From: Nitrospira sp.
GTDB taxonomy: Bacteria; Nitrospirota; Nitrospiria; Nitrospirales; Nitrospiraceae
NCBI GenBank assembly: GCA_022226955.1
Contig: CP092079.1
Location: forward strand, 250,083-314,082
DNA: 64,000 nucleotides
Direction: 5' to 3'
Positions 1-7,517 of this stretch are shown here, in pieces (position 1 is the first letter of the stretch; the number at the start of each line of letters is the position of its first letter). Below the pieces are notes generated by a model. It saw only the letters and a list, made by a program, of their open reading frames with translations. It was not told where the DNA came from and made no database searches. A program made the translations under genes and the position numbers.

Positions 1-63
1 ACCGGCATCGGCCTCTTTCAGGATCGACACAATTTGCGTTTCGGTGAACTTCGACTGGCGCAT
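1..63 (-). CDS. IS3-family transposase OrfA, N-terminus only (cut by window edge)
   Basis: Only the first 21 codons are inside the window. The translated start MRQSKFTETQIVSILKEADA is the typical opening of the small OrfA protein of IS3-family elements, where it begins a helix-turn-helix that binds the element ends. The ATG is preceded at the right distance by a strong AGGAGG ribosome binding site. The rest of orfA and the orfB integrase should lie to the left, outside the window, so activity cannot be judged. Confidence 0.8.
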   Translation of the reverse strand, partial: MRQSKFTETQIVSILKEADAG

Positions 64-141
64 AGGAACCTCCTGGCTAGGGTGACGTATTCTGCCAGAA
101 AGTTCTCCTTACTGAGTGTCGCGGTTTACGGGGAGCTTACA
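1..141 (-). mobile_element. Left end of an IS3-family insertion sequence (partial)
   Basis: The OrfA start at 63 implies that the upstream terminus of the element lies to its right. Reading leftwards from 141 on the minus strand, the sequence starts TGTAAGCTCCCCGT. This has the 5'-TG end and pyrimidine-rich inner part expected of an IS3-family terminal repeat. The other terminus is outside the window, so neither the inverted repeat nor a target duplication can be confirmed. The boundary at 141 is an inference. Confidence 0.5.
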
Positions 142-262
142 TTTCCACCTCCTGACTTTGCTACAATCCCGTCCTCTCTGAATAAGTATAGGTGTCTGTG
201 TGTAACCAATCGCCCGGTCAATGACCACTTTGCGGTTGCGCGGCTTGAAGGGAAATGACCTG

Positions 263-1492
263 GTGAAGACTATCGCGATTATCGGAGGCGGGCCGGCTGG
301 GCTGATGGCTGCGGAAAGTGCGAGCGCGGCGGGAGTGCAGGTAGATTTGTATGATGCCATGCCGTCGGTCGGGAGAAAGTTCTTGCTGGCTGGGAAGGGC
401 GGGCTGAATCTCACACACTCGGAGCCGGTGGAGAAACTGTTGTCTCGATATGGAACGCGGCGGACTCAGATTGCTCCGCTCCTGGCTGTGTTCGGCCCGG
501 ATGCGCTGCGTGCCTGGGTGCAGGGATTGGGGATTGAAACATTTGTCGGGTCGTCCGGCCGGGTGTTTCCGAAAGATATGAAATCGGCTCCGTTGTTGCG
601 AGCTTGGCTGCGGCGATTACGTCAGGCCGGTGTGCGGTTCCATGTGCGGCATAAATGGCGCGGGTGGGATGCGCAGGGTGCGCTGCAATTCGATTCTCCT
701 GATGGGGTGCAGGTGGTTCGCGCCGATGCAGTGATCCTTGCCTTAGGCGGAGGCAGCTGGCCGCAGCTTGGCTCGGATGCCGCCTGGGTGCCGTGGCTCG
801 CGCAGCGTGGCGTGTCGGTGAGTCCCTTGCGCCCGGCCAACTGTGGATTCGACATTGCCTGGACGGAGATTTTCAAGAACAAGTTTGCAGGTCATCCGGT
901 GAAATCCGTGGCCTTGAAAATTCAGACGCCGGCGGGCGGGGAGAAATGGCGGCAAGGCGAATTCGTCGTGACCACAACCGGGGTGGAAGGAGGCGTGGTT
1001 TACTCGATGTCGTCCCTCCTGCGCGACGAAATTGCGACGAAGGGAACGGCGATGTTGCGGCTGGACCTGGCGCCCGATCAGGATCTTTCCCGGTTGACGA
1101 ATGATCTCGCCAAGCCGCGCGGGAAAAAAACCATGGCGACGCATTTGGAGCGACGGTTGGGCATGACGGGCGTGAAAGTCGGGCTGTTGCGCGAAGTGGT
1201 GTCGAAGGAAGACTTTACCGATCCAGCCAAACTCGCCGCGGCGATCAAATCATTGCCGTTGAAGTTGACCGCGACCAGGCCGCTGGCTGAGTCGATCAGT
1301 ACCGCCGGTGGAGTCATCTTTGAGGCTTTGGATGATCGCTTGATGTTGCGCGAGGTGCCGGGAGTGTTTTGTACTGGGGAAATGCTGGATTGGGAAGCGC
1401 CGACTGGCGGGTATCTGCTCACGGCTTGTTTTGCCAGCGGCCGCGTGGCCGGTGCGGGCGCGGTGGCTTGGCTCACGGCACGGTCACGCTGA
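263..1492 (+). CDS. FAD-dependent oxidoreductase, HI0933/BaiN-like (TIGR03862-type flavoprotein)
   Basis: A predicted soluble flavoprotein of about 409 residues. It opens with a dinucleotide-binding fold, IIGGGPAGLMAAESA, which holds the ADP part of FAD. It ends with the family signature GEMLDWEAPTGGYLLTACFA, the second FAD contact region of the HI0933-like group. A longer reading from ATG 221 has no ribosome binding site. The in-frame GTG at 263 puts the Rossmann motif at residues 4-9 and has GAAGGGA upstream, so I prefer it. The substrate is unknown for this subfamily. A ferritin-like gene follows 12 bases downstream and is probably co-transcribed. Confidence 0.85.
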   Translation: MKTIAIIGGGPAGLMAAESASAAGVQVDLYDAMPSVGRKFLLAGKGGLNLTHSEPVEKLLSRYGTRRTQIAPLLAVFGPDALRAWVQGLGIETFVGSSGRVFPKDMKSAPLLRAWLRRLRQAGVRFHVRHKWRGWDAQGALQFDSPDGVQVVRADAVILALGGGSWPQLGSDAAWVPWLAQRGVSVSPLRPANCGFDIAWTEIFKNKFAGHPVKSVALKIQTPAGGEKWRQGEFVVTTTGVEGGVVYSMSSLLRDEIATKGTAMLRLDLAPDQDLSRLTNDLAKPRGKKTMATHLERRLGMTGVKVGLLREVVSKEDFTDPAKLAAAIKSLPLKLTATRPLAESISTAGGVIFEALDDRLMLREVPGVFCTGEMLDWEAPTGGYLLTACFASGRVAGAGAVAWLTARSR

Positions 1493-1504
1493 AGAGGACA
1501 TGCC

Positions 1505-2068
1505 ATGATTTTGCCAGCGAATAGCGAGCGACCGATTCTCGAACGCTTCTTGAAAGCCGAAGCCATGGCGCTGTGGGCCGTGCGCGCGGCGCAATTGCGT
1601 GACGTGCCGCCGAATGTCCTGGCCTTTCTCAAACAGCACGAAGCCGATGAGGAAGAGCATTTAAAGCATTTCGAAGCGCTGGTGGGCTATCAGTCATGGG
1701 GGCGCGAGGTCTTGCCGGTGGTGCCGCATCAGTGGCCGGCACTGGCGGTGCTGCTGTTTGGATACGAGGCGTTGGGATTGGAGTTTGCGAAACTGCTGGT
1801 TAGCCTTCGTCCGGATATGCAATCTATCGTGGATGACGAAGAAACCCACGTCTCGTTTTTCGAGCATGAGATCAGGAAGCTTCTCGCCGGTGCGGGAGGC
1901 GAGGCCGATCAGGCGCGTATTTCAGCGAGGGCCTGGTGGAAGAAATTTCCGAGAACCGTTGAACGGTACCTGCAAGATGCCAGTCTGAACGAATGTCGCA
2001 CTGAGGTCATGGCGCAGATGCAGGCAGCGATCCAACAGCGATTTATCGATGTGGAGTTGCTGAGGTAA
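1505..2068 (+). CDS. Ferritin-like domain protein (putative di-iron)
   Basis: The protein has 187 residues and is all-helical in character. It carries two E-x-x-H type motifs (EADEEEHLKHFE near residues 42-53 and DDEETHVSFFEHEI near 112-125). That is the arrangement used by ferritin-like four-helix bundles to hold a di-iron centre, as in COQ7/rubrerythrin relatives. There is no signal peptide or membrane helix. It directly follows the flavoprotein, which suggests a redox pair. I cannot assign a reaction; ubiquinone-type hydroxylation, iron handling and peroxide defence are all open. Confidence 0.7.
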   Translation: MILPANSERPILERFLKAEAMALWAVRAAQLRDVPPNVLAFLKQHEADEEEHLKHFEALVGYQSWGREVLPVVPHQWPALAVLLFGYEALGLEFAKLLVSLRPDMQSIVDDEETHVSFFEHEIRKLLAGAGGEADQARISARAWWKKFPRTVERYLQDASLNECRTEVMAQMQAAIQQRFIDVELLR

Positions 2069-2175
2069 CAGAGTACTCGCTTCACTCAAAGGCTCAACGT
2101 ACCGAATCGTACGCCTCACCTCTTCGTTTGCTGCGGCCTTGCTGGACAACCTTTTTGAACAGCCTGTGGAGTAAT
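2068..2175. repeat. Dispersed intergenic repeat, copy 1
   Basis: This gap shares a patchwork of identical words in the same order with the purH-purD gap at 15406-15528: CTCAACGTACC, GTACGCCTC, TGCGGCCTTGC, and a TTTTTGA/TTTTGAGA-like end. The centre GTACCGAATCGTAC is palindromic. Here it separates the converging ferritin-like gene and accA, so it may work as a bidirectional terminator. Confidence 0.6.
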
Positions 2176-2191
2176 GAGGAGGGATAGATAG

Positions 2192-3157
2192 CTAGGCCGG
2201 TGCGACAAGCCCTTCGACGGCGCCCATCTTGCGGAATTTGAGATCGCGCTGGTTCAGGAGTTCGTTGTGTGGAAGGTCGAGTAGTTGGAAAAGTTGATTG
2301 GTGAGAGCTTTAGCCACCCGATCGCAGACGGCTCTGGGATCGCGGTGTGCGCCGCCTAATGGCTCAGGGATAATTTCATCGATGACGCCGAGACCCATCA
2401 GGTCTTGAGCAGTGATCTTCAGGGCCGTGGCCGCATCGGGAACTTTGGCTGGGTTGTCCCAGAGAATCGCGGCGCATCCTTCTGGCGATATGACGGAATA
2501 GACCGAATGCTCCAGCATGAGGACGCGGTCTGACACTCCCAACGCCAGCGCGCCGCCGCTGCCGCCTTCGCCGATGACAACGGACAGAATGGGAACCTTG
2601 AGGCGCGACATCACCAGCAGATTGCGGGCGATGGCTTCCGCTTGTCCGCGTTCTTCAGCGCCGATCCCTGGATAGGCTCCAGGGGTATCGATGAAGGTCA
2701 GGATGGGATGGCCGAATTTTTCCGCCATCTTCATCAGGCGCAACGCCTTCCGATAGCCTTCCGGGTTGGGCATGCCGAAGTTTCGCTGCATGCGTTCCTT
2801 CAGTGTCTTGCCTTTTTGATGACCGATGATCATGACCGTCCGGTCGTTGAACTTCGCGAACCCTCCGACGATGGCGCGATCGTCGCCGAATGAACGATCC
2901 CCATGGAGTTCCAAAAACCCGCGGCTGAGTTCGCTGATGTAATCGAGGGTGCTGGGACGCTGGGGATGGCGGGCGAGTTGGGTGCGCTGCCAAGGGGTCA
3001 GGGTGCTATAGAGCTGGCTTTCGACCTGCGCGAGCTTTCCGCGCAACTTCCGGATTTCTTCTTGTGTGGAGGCTTTGCCGGAGCCAGCCGCCGCTAATTT
3101 TTCGATCTTCTCTTCGATCTCTCGAACCGGCTTTTCAAATTCAAGATAGTCGCGCAT
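2192..3157 (-). CDS. accA: Acetyl-CoA carboxylase carboxyltransferase, alpha subunit
   Basis: AccA forms the carboxyltransferase with AccD and moves CO2 from carboxybiotin to acetyl-CoA, giving malonyl-CoA for fatty acid synthesis. The 321-residue product has the expected N-terminal helical segment (MRDYLEFEKPVREIEEKIEK), the RPSTLDYI and GDRSFGDD motifs, and the oxyanion-hole glycine region GEGGSGGALALGV. A 15-residue upstream extension to 3202 is possible, but the start at 3157 matches the family. It lies 54 bases downstream of dnaE on the same strand and is probably co-transcribed, as in many bacteria. The accC end at the right edge of the window is a separate locus. Confidence 0.95.
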   Translation of the reverse strand: MRDYLEFEKPVREIEEKIEKLAAAGSGKASTQEEIRKLRGKLAQVESQLYSTLTPWQRTQLARHPQRPSTLDYISELSRGFLELHGDRSFGDDRAIVGGFAKFNDRTVMIIGHQKGKTLKERMQRNFGMPNPEGYRKALRLMKMAEKFGHPILTFIDTPGAYPGIGAEERGQAEAIARNLLVMSRLKVPILSVVIGEGGSGGALALGVSDRVLMLEHSVYSVISPEGCAAILWDNPAKVPDAATALKITAQDLMGLGVIDEIIPEPLGGAHRDPRAVCDRVAKALTNQLFQLLDLPHNELLNQRDLKFRKMGAVEGLVAPA

Positions 3158-3211
3158 AGGGTTCGATATTCCAACGTAAAACTGCCTGGAGTGTACCCCC
3201 AATTACGTACA

Positions 3212-6200
3212 TTAAGATAGCAAAGACAGAGCACCTTTGCCTAGCACTTCTTCAACGTCCGCCACAAAATATTCGCTCGGTGAAATGCTGTGATTCGGCA
3301 AGGGAACCGTATCGGCTTCCAGGGCATTCCCCATCGCGAACGTCAGCGAAACCGTCGTATTGCCGGGATAGCGGATGAAAATGTCGCGGAGCTTCGGGAG
3401 CTGGTCAGCGGTCTCCGATCGATCCGACAATCTAATTTGCACGCGCTTGATCGATTGCGTTTGCAGCGCGGCGAGCGGTTCGATTTTCACGCCGCGCAAT
3501 TTGGTGCCCTTGTCTCCGCGATCGATCGTGCCGGTGATGCGCACCAGCCGCTCCGGCGCGATCAGCTCGCCCGCTGTTTTATACAGATCTGGGAAGGCGA
3601 TGACTTCGACGGTTCCATGAAGGTCTTCGACATTCAAATAGGCCATGCGGTCGCCTTTTTTGGTGATCATGGATTTCACCGAGGCGATAATGCCGCAGAT
3701 CTTTACTTCTTTTCCGTCGGATACGTCGGAGAGGCCGATGGTGGTGGCCGTCGACAGGGCTTTCAGTGTCGCCTCATAGCGAGTGAGCGGATGGGCGGTA
3801 ATGTAGAACCCGGTCAGTTCCCGCTCATACTGTAGCCGTTGCGCCTGATCCCATTCGGCGATTGGTGGAAGCGGCGGCGAGGCCAAGGTCGCTGCGGTGC
3901 CTGGTTCGCTCAGCTCATCGCCGAAAATACTGGTTTGCCCCAAGTCTCGTTCGCGCTGTGCCGCGGCGCCGTCCTCGACGGCTTGGTCCATGACGGCCAT
4001 GAGCTGGGCCCGCTTGGCGCCGGTGGAATCGAACGCGCCGGTCTTGAGCAGGCCTTCCAGCATGCGCTTATTCACTTTATGGAGATCCACGCGGCGGCAA
4101 AAATCGAAGAAAGATTTGAATGGACCGCTCTCCGCGCGAATAGCCAAGACGGACTCGACCGCTCCCTCGCCCACGTTCTTAATCGCCGCCATGCCGAACC
4201 GGATGGCGCCGTCGACCACGGTGAAGTTTTTGCCGCTCTCGTTGATATCGGGCCCCAGCACCTTGATGCCGAGGTCGCGGCATTCGGTGAAGTAGCCGAC
4301 GATCTTGTCCTGGTTGCCCATGTCCGTCGTCATGAGCGCGGCCATGAATTCGGTCGGGTAATGCGCCTTGAGGTAGCCGGTGTGATAACAGACGACGGCG
4401 TAGGCCGCCGCGTGCGACTTGTTGAATCCATATCCGGCGAACTTTTGTATCAGCTCGTAGAGCTTGTCCGCCTTCTTTTCGGCGATCTTGTTATTCTTGG
4501 CGCCCTCCAGGAATTTGACGCGCAGCTTTTCCATCTCCTCCGGCTTTTTCTTGCCCATGGCGCGGCGGAGAATGTCGGCTTGTCCGAGCGAGAAACCAGC
4601 GATCTTGTTGGCGATCGCCATGACCTGTTCCTGATAGACGATGACCCCGTAGGTGTCCTTCAGGATCGGTTCGAGTTCAGGCGTCTCGTACGTAATCGGA
4701 ACCTTGCCCTGCTTGCGTTTGATGAAGTCGGGAATGAGATCCATCGGGCCGGGACGATAGAGCGCGATGATGGCGATGATGTCCTCGAACCGGTCCGGCT
4801 TGAAGCCGGTGAGCAGGTCGCGCATGCCGGAACTTTCCAACTGAAAGATCCCAGTGGTTTTGCCGGAGGAGAGGAGATCGAAAGTTTTCACGTCGTTGAA
4901 CGGCAGTTGCTCGACCGAGAGCGGCGGCTGATCCGGATGCGTGTCGTTGATGAGGGCTTCCGCCCGGCGGATCATCGTCAGGGTTTTGAGGCCGAGAAAG
5001 TCGAATTTGACCAAGCCAATTTTCTCGACATCGCCCATCGTGTACTGCGTCACGATTTCGTCGTTGGCCCCCTTATAGAGGGGCACATGGTCGGTCAGCG
5101 GGCCTTCGGAGATGACGACGCCGGCGGCATGTGTCGAGGCGTGGCGTGCCAGGCCTTCGAGCGACTGGGCGACTTGCATGAGCTCGGCGATTCGCGCGTC
5201 AGTATTGATGAGCTCCGTGAGTTTCGGCTCCTGTTCCAGCGCTTGTTGCAACGTCATGTTGAGCTGGCTCGGGATCAGTTTGGCAACTTTGTCGGCTTCG
5301 GCATAGGGGATTTCGAGCACTCGGCCGACATCGCGGATCGCCGCTTTGGCGCCGAGCGTGCCGAACGTAATGATCTGTGCGACATGGTCTTTGCCGTATT
5401 TCTCTACGACATAGTTGATCACCTCGCCGCGGCGATCCATGCAGAAGTCCATGTCGATGTCGGGGAGGGACACACGCTCCGGATTCAGGAACCGTTCGAA
5501 GAGCAGGGTGTAGACGAGCGGATCCAGATCGGTGATGCGCAGCGCGTAGGCGACCAGACTGCCGGCGGCCGATCCGCGTCCCGGCCCGACAGGAATGCCG
5601 CGTGAACGCGCGAAGCGGATGATGTCCCAAACGATGAGAAAGTAGCCTGCGAATCCCATTGAGCAGATCACCGTCAGCTCTTCGCGCAGCCGCAACTCGT
5701 AGGTGGCTGGCAGGATGGTGCTGGGGCGTTCTTTGAGCCGGGCTTTCAAGCCTTCGATGGCCAGCTGCTCCACATACGTTTCGCGCGTGTAACCGTCTGG
5801 AACTTTGTATTGCGGCAAATGCGTCTTGTTGAGCGCGAGCTCCAGATCGCAGTTGTCCGCGATGCGGCAGGTATTCGTGACGGCGCCGGGAAACTCGGCG
5901 AAGGCCGGGGCTATCTCCTCCGTCGATTTGACGTAGAGCTGATCGGTGTCGAACTTCATCCGGTTCGGGTCGCTACGCGTCTTGCCGGTCTGTAGGCAGA
6001 GCATCAGTTCGTGCGGGTGCGAATCTTCTTTCTTGAGGTAGTGGCAGTCATTGGTGCCTGCCATCGGGATATTGAGCTTCTTGTGGATCTCGACCAGACC
6101 GGCATTGGCGATGCGCTGGTGGTCGAGACCGTTGGCTTGTACTTCAAGATAGAAGTGCTCCTTCCCGAAGATCTCCTGAAATTCGCCCGCCACGGCCATC

Positions 6201-6673
6201 GCGCCGTCCATATCTTTTTGGCCGATAAGATAGGGAATTTCGCCGCTGAGACAGCCTGACAGAGCAATGAGCCCTTCGTGATGCTCCTTGAGAAGTTCCT
6301 TATCCATCCGAGGTTTATAATAGAATCCTTCAAGGTATGCTTTACTAGAAAGCTTAATAAGATTCTGGTAGCCAGTCAGGTTTCTCGCCAGCAAAATCAG
6401 ATGGTAATAATCGTTGTGGGCAAGCCCGCTATCCTTCTTCGCATGACGGCTTCCCAGCGCCATATAGGCTTCGCACCCGATGATGGGCTTGATACCAGCA
6501 TCCTTGGCTTTGCGATAGAACTCAATGGCTCCGAACATGTTGCCATGGTCGGTCATCGCCACGGCGGGTTGACCGAACGACTTGATCTGCTGCACGAGCG
6601 GCTCGATCTGGTTCGCGCCGTCGAGGAGGCTGAATTGGGTATGCAGATGGAGATGGACGAACGATGAAGCCAT
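3212..6673 (-). CDS. dnaE: DNA polymerase III alpha subunit, replicative polymerase
   Basis: The 1153-residue protein matches the usual DnaE length. It has an N-terminal PHP domain (HLHLHTQFSLLDGA, then MTDHGNMFGA), the polymerase palm with the acidic motif PDIDMDF near residue 405, a helix-hairpin-helix zone, and an OB-fold near residue 1000 (KICGIIASVKSMITKKG). It is the catalytic subunit of the replicase. No Shine-Dalgarno sequence precedes the ATG. A good sigma-70 promoter would start transcription at or next to the ATG, so the mRNA may be leaderless. accA follows downstream. Confidence 0.97.
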   Translation of the reverse strand: MASSFVHLHLHTQFSLLDGANQIEPLVQQIKSFGQPAVAMTDHGNMFGAIEFYRKAKDAGIKPIIGCEAYMALGSRHAKKDSGLAHNDYYHLILLARNLTGYQNLIKLSSKAYLEGFYYKPRMDKELLKEHHEGLIALSGCLSGEIPYLIGQKDMDGAMAVAGEFQEIFGKEHFYLEVQANGLDHQRIANAGLVEIHKKLNIPMAGTNDCHYLKKEDSHPHELMLCLQTGKTRSDPNRMKFDTDQLYVKSTEEIAPAFAEFPGAVTNTCRIADNCDLELALNKTHLPQYKVPDGYTRETYVEQLAIEGLKARLKERPSTILPATYELRLREELTVICSMGFAGYFLIVWDIIRFARSRGIPVGPGRGSAAGSLVAYALRITDLDPLVYTLLFERFLNPERVSLPDIDMDFCMDRRGEVINYVVEKYGKDHVAQIITFGTLGAKAAIRDVGRVLEIPYAEADKVAKLIPSQLNMTLQQALEQEPKLTELINTDARIAELMQVAQSLEGLARHASTHAAGVVISEGPLTDHVPLYKGANDEIVTQYTMGDVEKIGLVKFDFLGLKTLTMIRRAEALINDTHPDQPPLSVEQLPFNDVKTFDLLSSGKTTGIFQLESSGMRDLLTGFKPDRFEDIIAIIALYRPGPMDLIPDFIKRKQGKVPITYETPELEPILKDTYGVIVYQEQVMAIANKIAGFSLGQADILRRAMGKKKPEEMEKLRVKFLEGAKNNKIAEKKADKLYELIQKFAGYGFNKSHAAAYAVVCYHTGYLKAHYPTEFMAALMTTDMGNQDKIVGYFTECRDLGIKVLGPDINESGKNFTVVDGAIRFGMAAIKNVGEGAVESVLAIRAESGPFKSFFDFCRRVDLHKVNKRMLEGLLKTGAFDSTGAKRAQLMAVMDQAVEDGAAAQRERDLGQTSIFGDELSEPGTAATLASPPLPPIAEWDQAQRLQYERELTGFYITAHPLTRYEATLKALSTATTIGLSDVSDGKEVKICGIIASVKSMITKKGDRMAYLNVEDLHGTVEVIAFPDLYKTAGELIAPERLVRITGTIDRGDKGTKLRGVKIEPLAALQTQSIKRVQIRLSDRSETADQLPKLRDIFIRYPGNTTVSLTFAMGNALEADTVPLPNHSISPSEYFVADVEEVLGKGALSLLS

Positions 6674-6679
6674 GCTCGG

Positions 6680-6709
6680 ATTTTAGGAGGGCGGGGAAGG
6701 GGAAGTCAA
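6680..6709 (-). promoter_or_regulatory. Putative sigma-70 promoter of dnaE
   Basis: On the minus strand there is a -35 box TTGACT (6704-6709) and a -10 box TAAAAT (6680-6685) with an 18-bp spacer, each one base off consensus. The predicted start falls about seven bases beyond the -10 box, at the dnaE ATG (6673). The -35 box and spacer lie inside the 33-bp repeat that also flanks the vapBC cassette. Confidence 0.6.
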
Positions 6710-6716
6710 ACCGAGG
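6684..6716. repeat. 33-bp direct repeat, dnaE-proximal copy
   Basis: This copy matches 7481-7513 at 30 of 33 positions in the same orientation. The mismatches are at 6693, 6694 and 6704. Together the two copies bracket the vapBC cassette. This copy contains the -35 box, spacer and last base of the -10 box of the dnaE promoter. Confidence 0.85.
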
Positions 6717-6764
6717 GGGCGTAAGAGCGTAACCGCAGAAGATAACGGGGTGGGTTTATAAAGG

Positions 6765-7193
6765 CTATTCAAGCGGGTGGCGCACATGGAGGCCTGGGAA
6801 ACGATGATAGTCGCGATCAGCTGTGATCCACTCACTCCCGCTTTCAATTGCCAGGGCTGCAAGGAACGCATCAGGAACTAGGTTCCCCTTGATTCCTGAT
6901 GTTTTGCACAGACGACGAAAGATGTCCCAATGACGCGGCCCGGGGTTAATGATGGTACAGGTAGAGTGACTGCGCAACTCTTCTGCGAATGCCAAGGCTT
7001 TATCCATTCCGCTGGGTGGATTAAAGACTTTAGGATGGGTGACGACGCGGAGAAAACCGCTTAAGACAAAATCGGATAGACCGTACGCATGATCAGAGTT
7101 GACGAGATCTTCAAGCCATTGGAGATACTCAGCATGGCGTGGCGAGTCCTCGCGGTGGGCATAGACCAAGACATTAACGTCAAGAAGAACCAT
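6765..7193 (-). CDS. vapC: PIN-domain ribonuclease toxin (VapC family)
   Basis: The 142-residue protein starts MVLLDVNVLVYAHREDSP. This is the PIN-domain opening, with the first catalytic Asp at residue 5. Later acidic positions include VPDAFLAALAIE and ITADRDY, which complete the metal-binding set of VapC toxins. The family cleaves RNA, often tRNA. The gene overlaps the antitoxin gene by 14 bases, the normal arrangement for translational coupling. The TTxxxP-type insertion PKVFNPPSGMDKALAF is typical of the longer VapC branch. Confidence 0.85.
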   Translation of the reverse strand: MVLLDVNVLVYAHREDSPRHAEYLQWLEDLVNSDHAYGLSDFVLSGFLRVVTHPKVFNPPSGMDKALAFAEELRSHSTCTIINPGPRHWDIFRRLCKTSGIKGNLVPDAFLAALAIESGSEWITADRDYHRFPGLHVRHPLE

Positions 7194-7431
7194 GCGGTTG
7201 TTCCATAACGTCGAGCAAGGCGGAGGAATCGTCTAGATCCACACCGGGGTGGACTCCGCGTCCTGAGACCGTGGTGAGTTTCACTGGTTTGCGCGGTTGC
7301 TCAACGGTTCGGCGTGACAGAATCTGGCGAAGCGCATCTTCAATGACTGCGGTCAGCGATGTGCCTCTGTCGTGGGCCAAGCGTTTCGCAGATTTGAGAA
7401 GTTGATCGTCGAGTCGAATTGTTGTACGCAT
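7180..7431 (-). CDS. vapB: Ribbon-helix-helix antitoxin (VapB-like)
   Basis: The 83-residue protein opens with MRTTIRLDDQLLKSAKRLAH, a ribbon-helix-helix DNA-binding motif, continued by GTSLTAVIEDALRQIL. The rest is a flexible tail likely to wrap the toxin. It lies first in the vapBC pair. A consensus-like promoter ends only about eight bases before its ATG and no ribosome binding site is visible, so the transcript may be leaderless. RHS antitoxins usually repress their own promoter. Confidence 0.85.
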   Translation of the reverse strand: MRTTIRLDDQLLKSAKRLAHDRGTSLTAVIEDALRQILSRRTVEQPRKPVKLTTVSGRGVHPGVDLDDSSALLDVMEQPHGSS

Positions 7432-7438
7432 GCATCAA

Positions 7439-7467
7439 AGCATACTAGCCGTGCATCAGTATGTCAA
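7439..7467 (-). promoter_or_regulatory. Putative promoter of vapBC
   Basis: On the minus strand there is a perfect -35 TTGACA (7462-7467), a 17-bp spacer and a -10 TATGCT (7439-7444). The predicted start is at about 7432, one base before the vapB ATG (7431). Confidence 0.6.
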
Positions 7468-7480
7468 CAAGTGAAGCTTC

Positions 7481-7513
7481 TAGGAGGGCAAGGAAGGGGA
7501 TGTCAAACCGAGG
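7481..7513. repeat. 33-bp direct repeat, distal copy
   Basis: This is the second copy of the repeat at 6684-6716. It sits immediately after the stop codon of the lipoprotein gene that ends at 7518. It retains a -35-like TTGACA (7501-7506, minus strand), but the -10 position now reads TAGAAG. Confidence 0.85.
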
Positions 7514-7517
7514 TCGA

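Noticed and set aside
3839-5605. Long plus-strand open frame (588 codons) opposite dnaE
   Set aside because: It is the mirror of a GC-rich coding gene. It has no start signal and no protein family features, while dnaE is certain.
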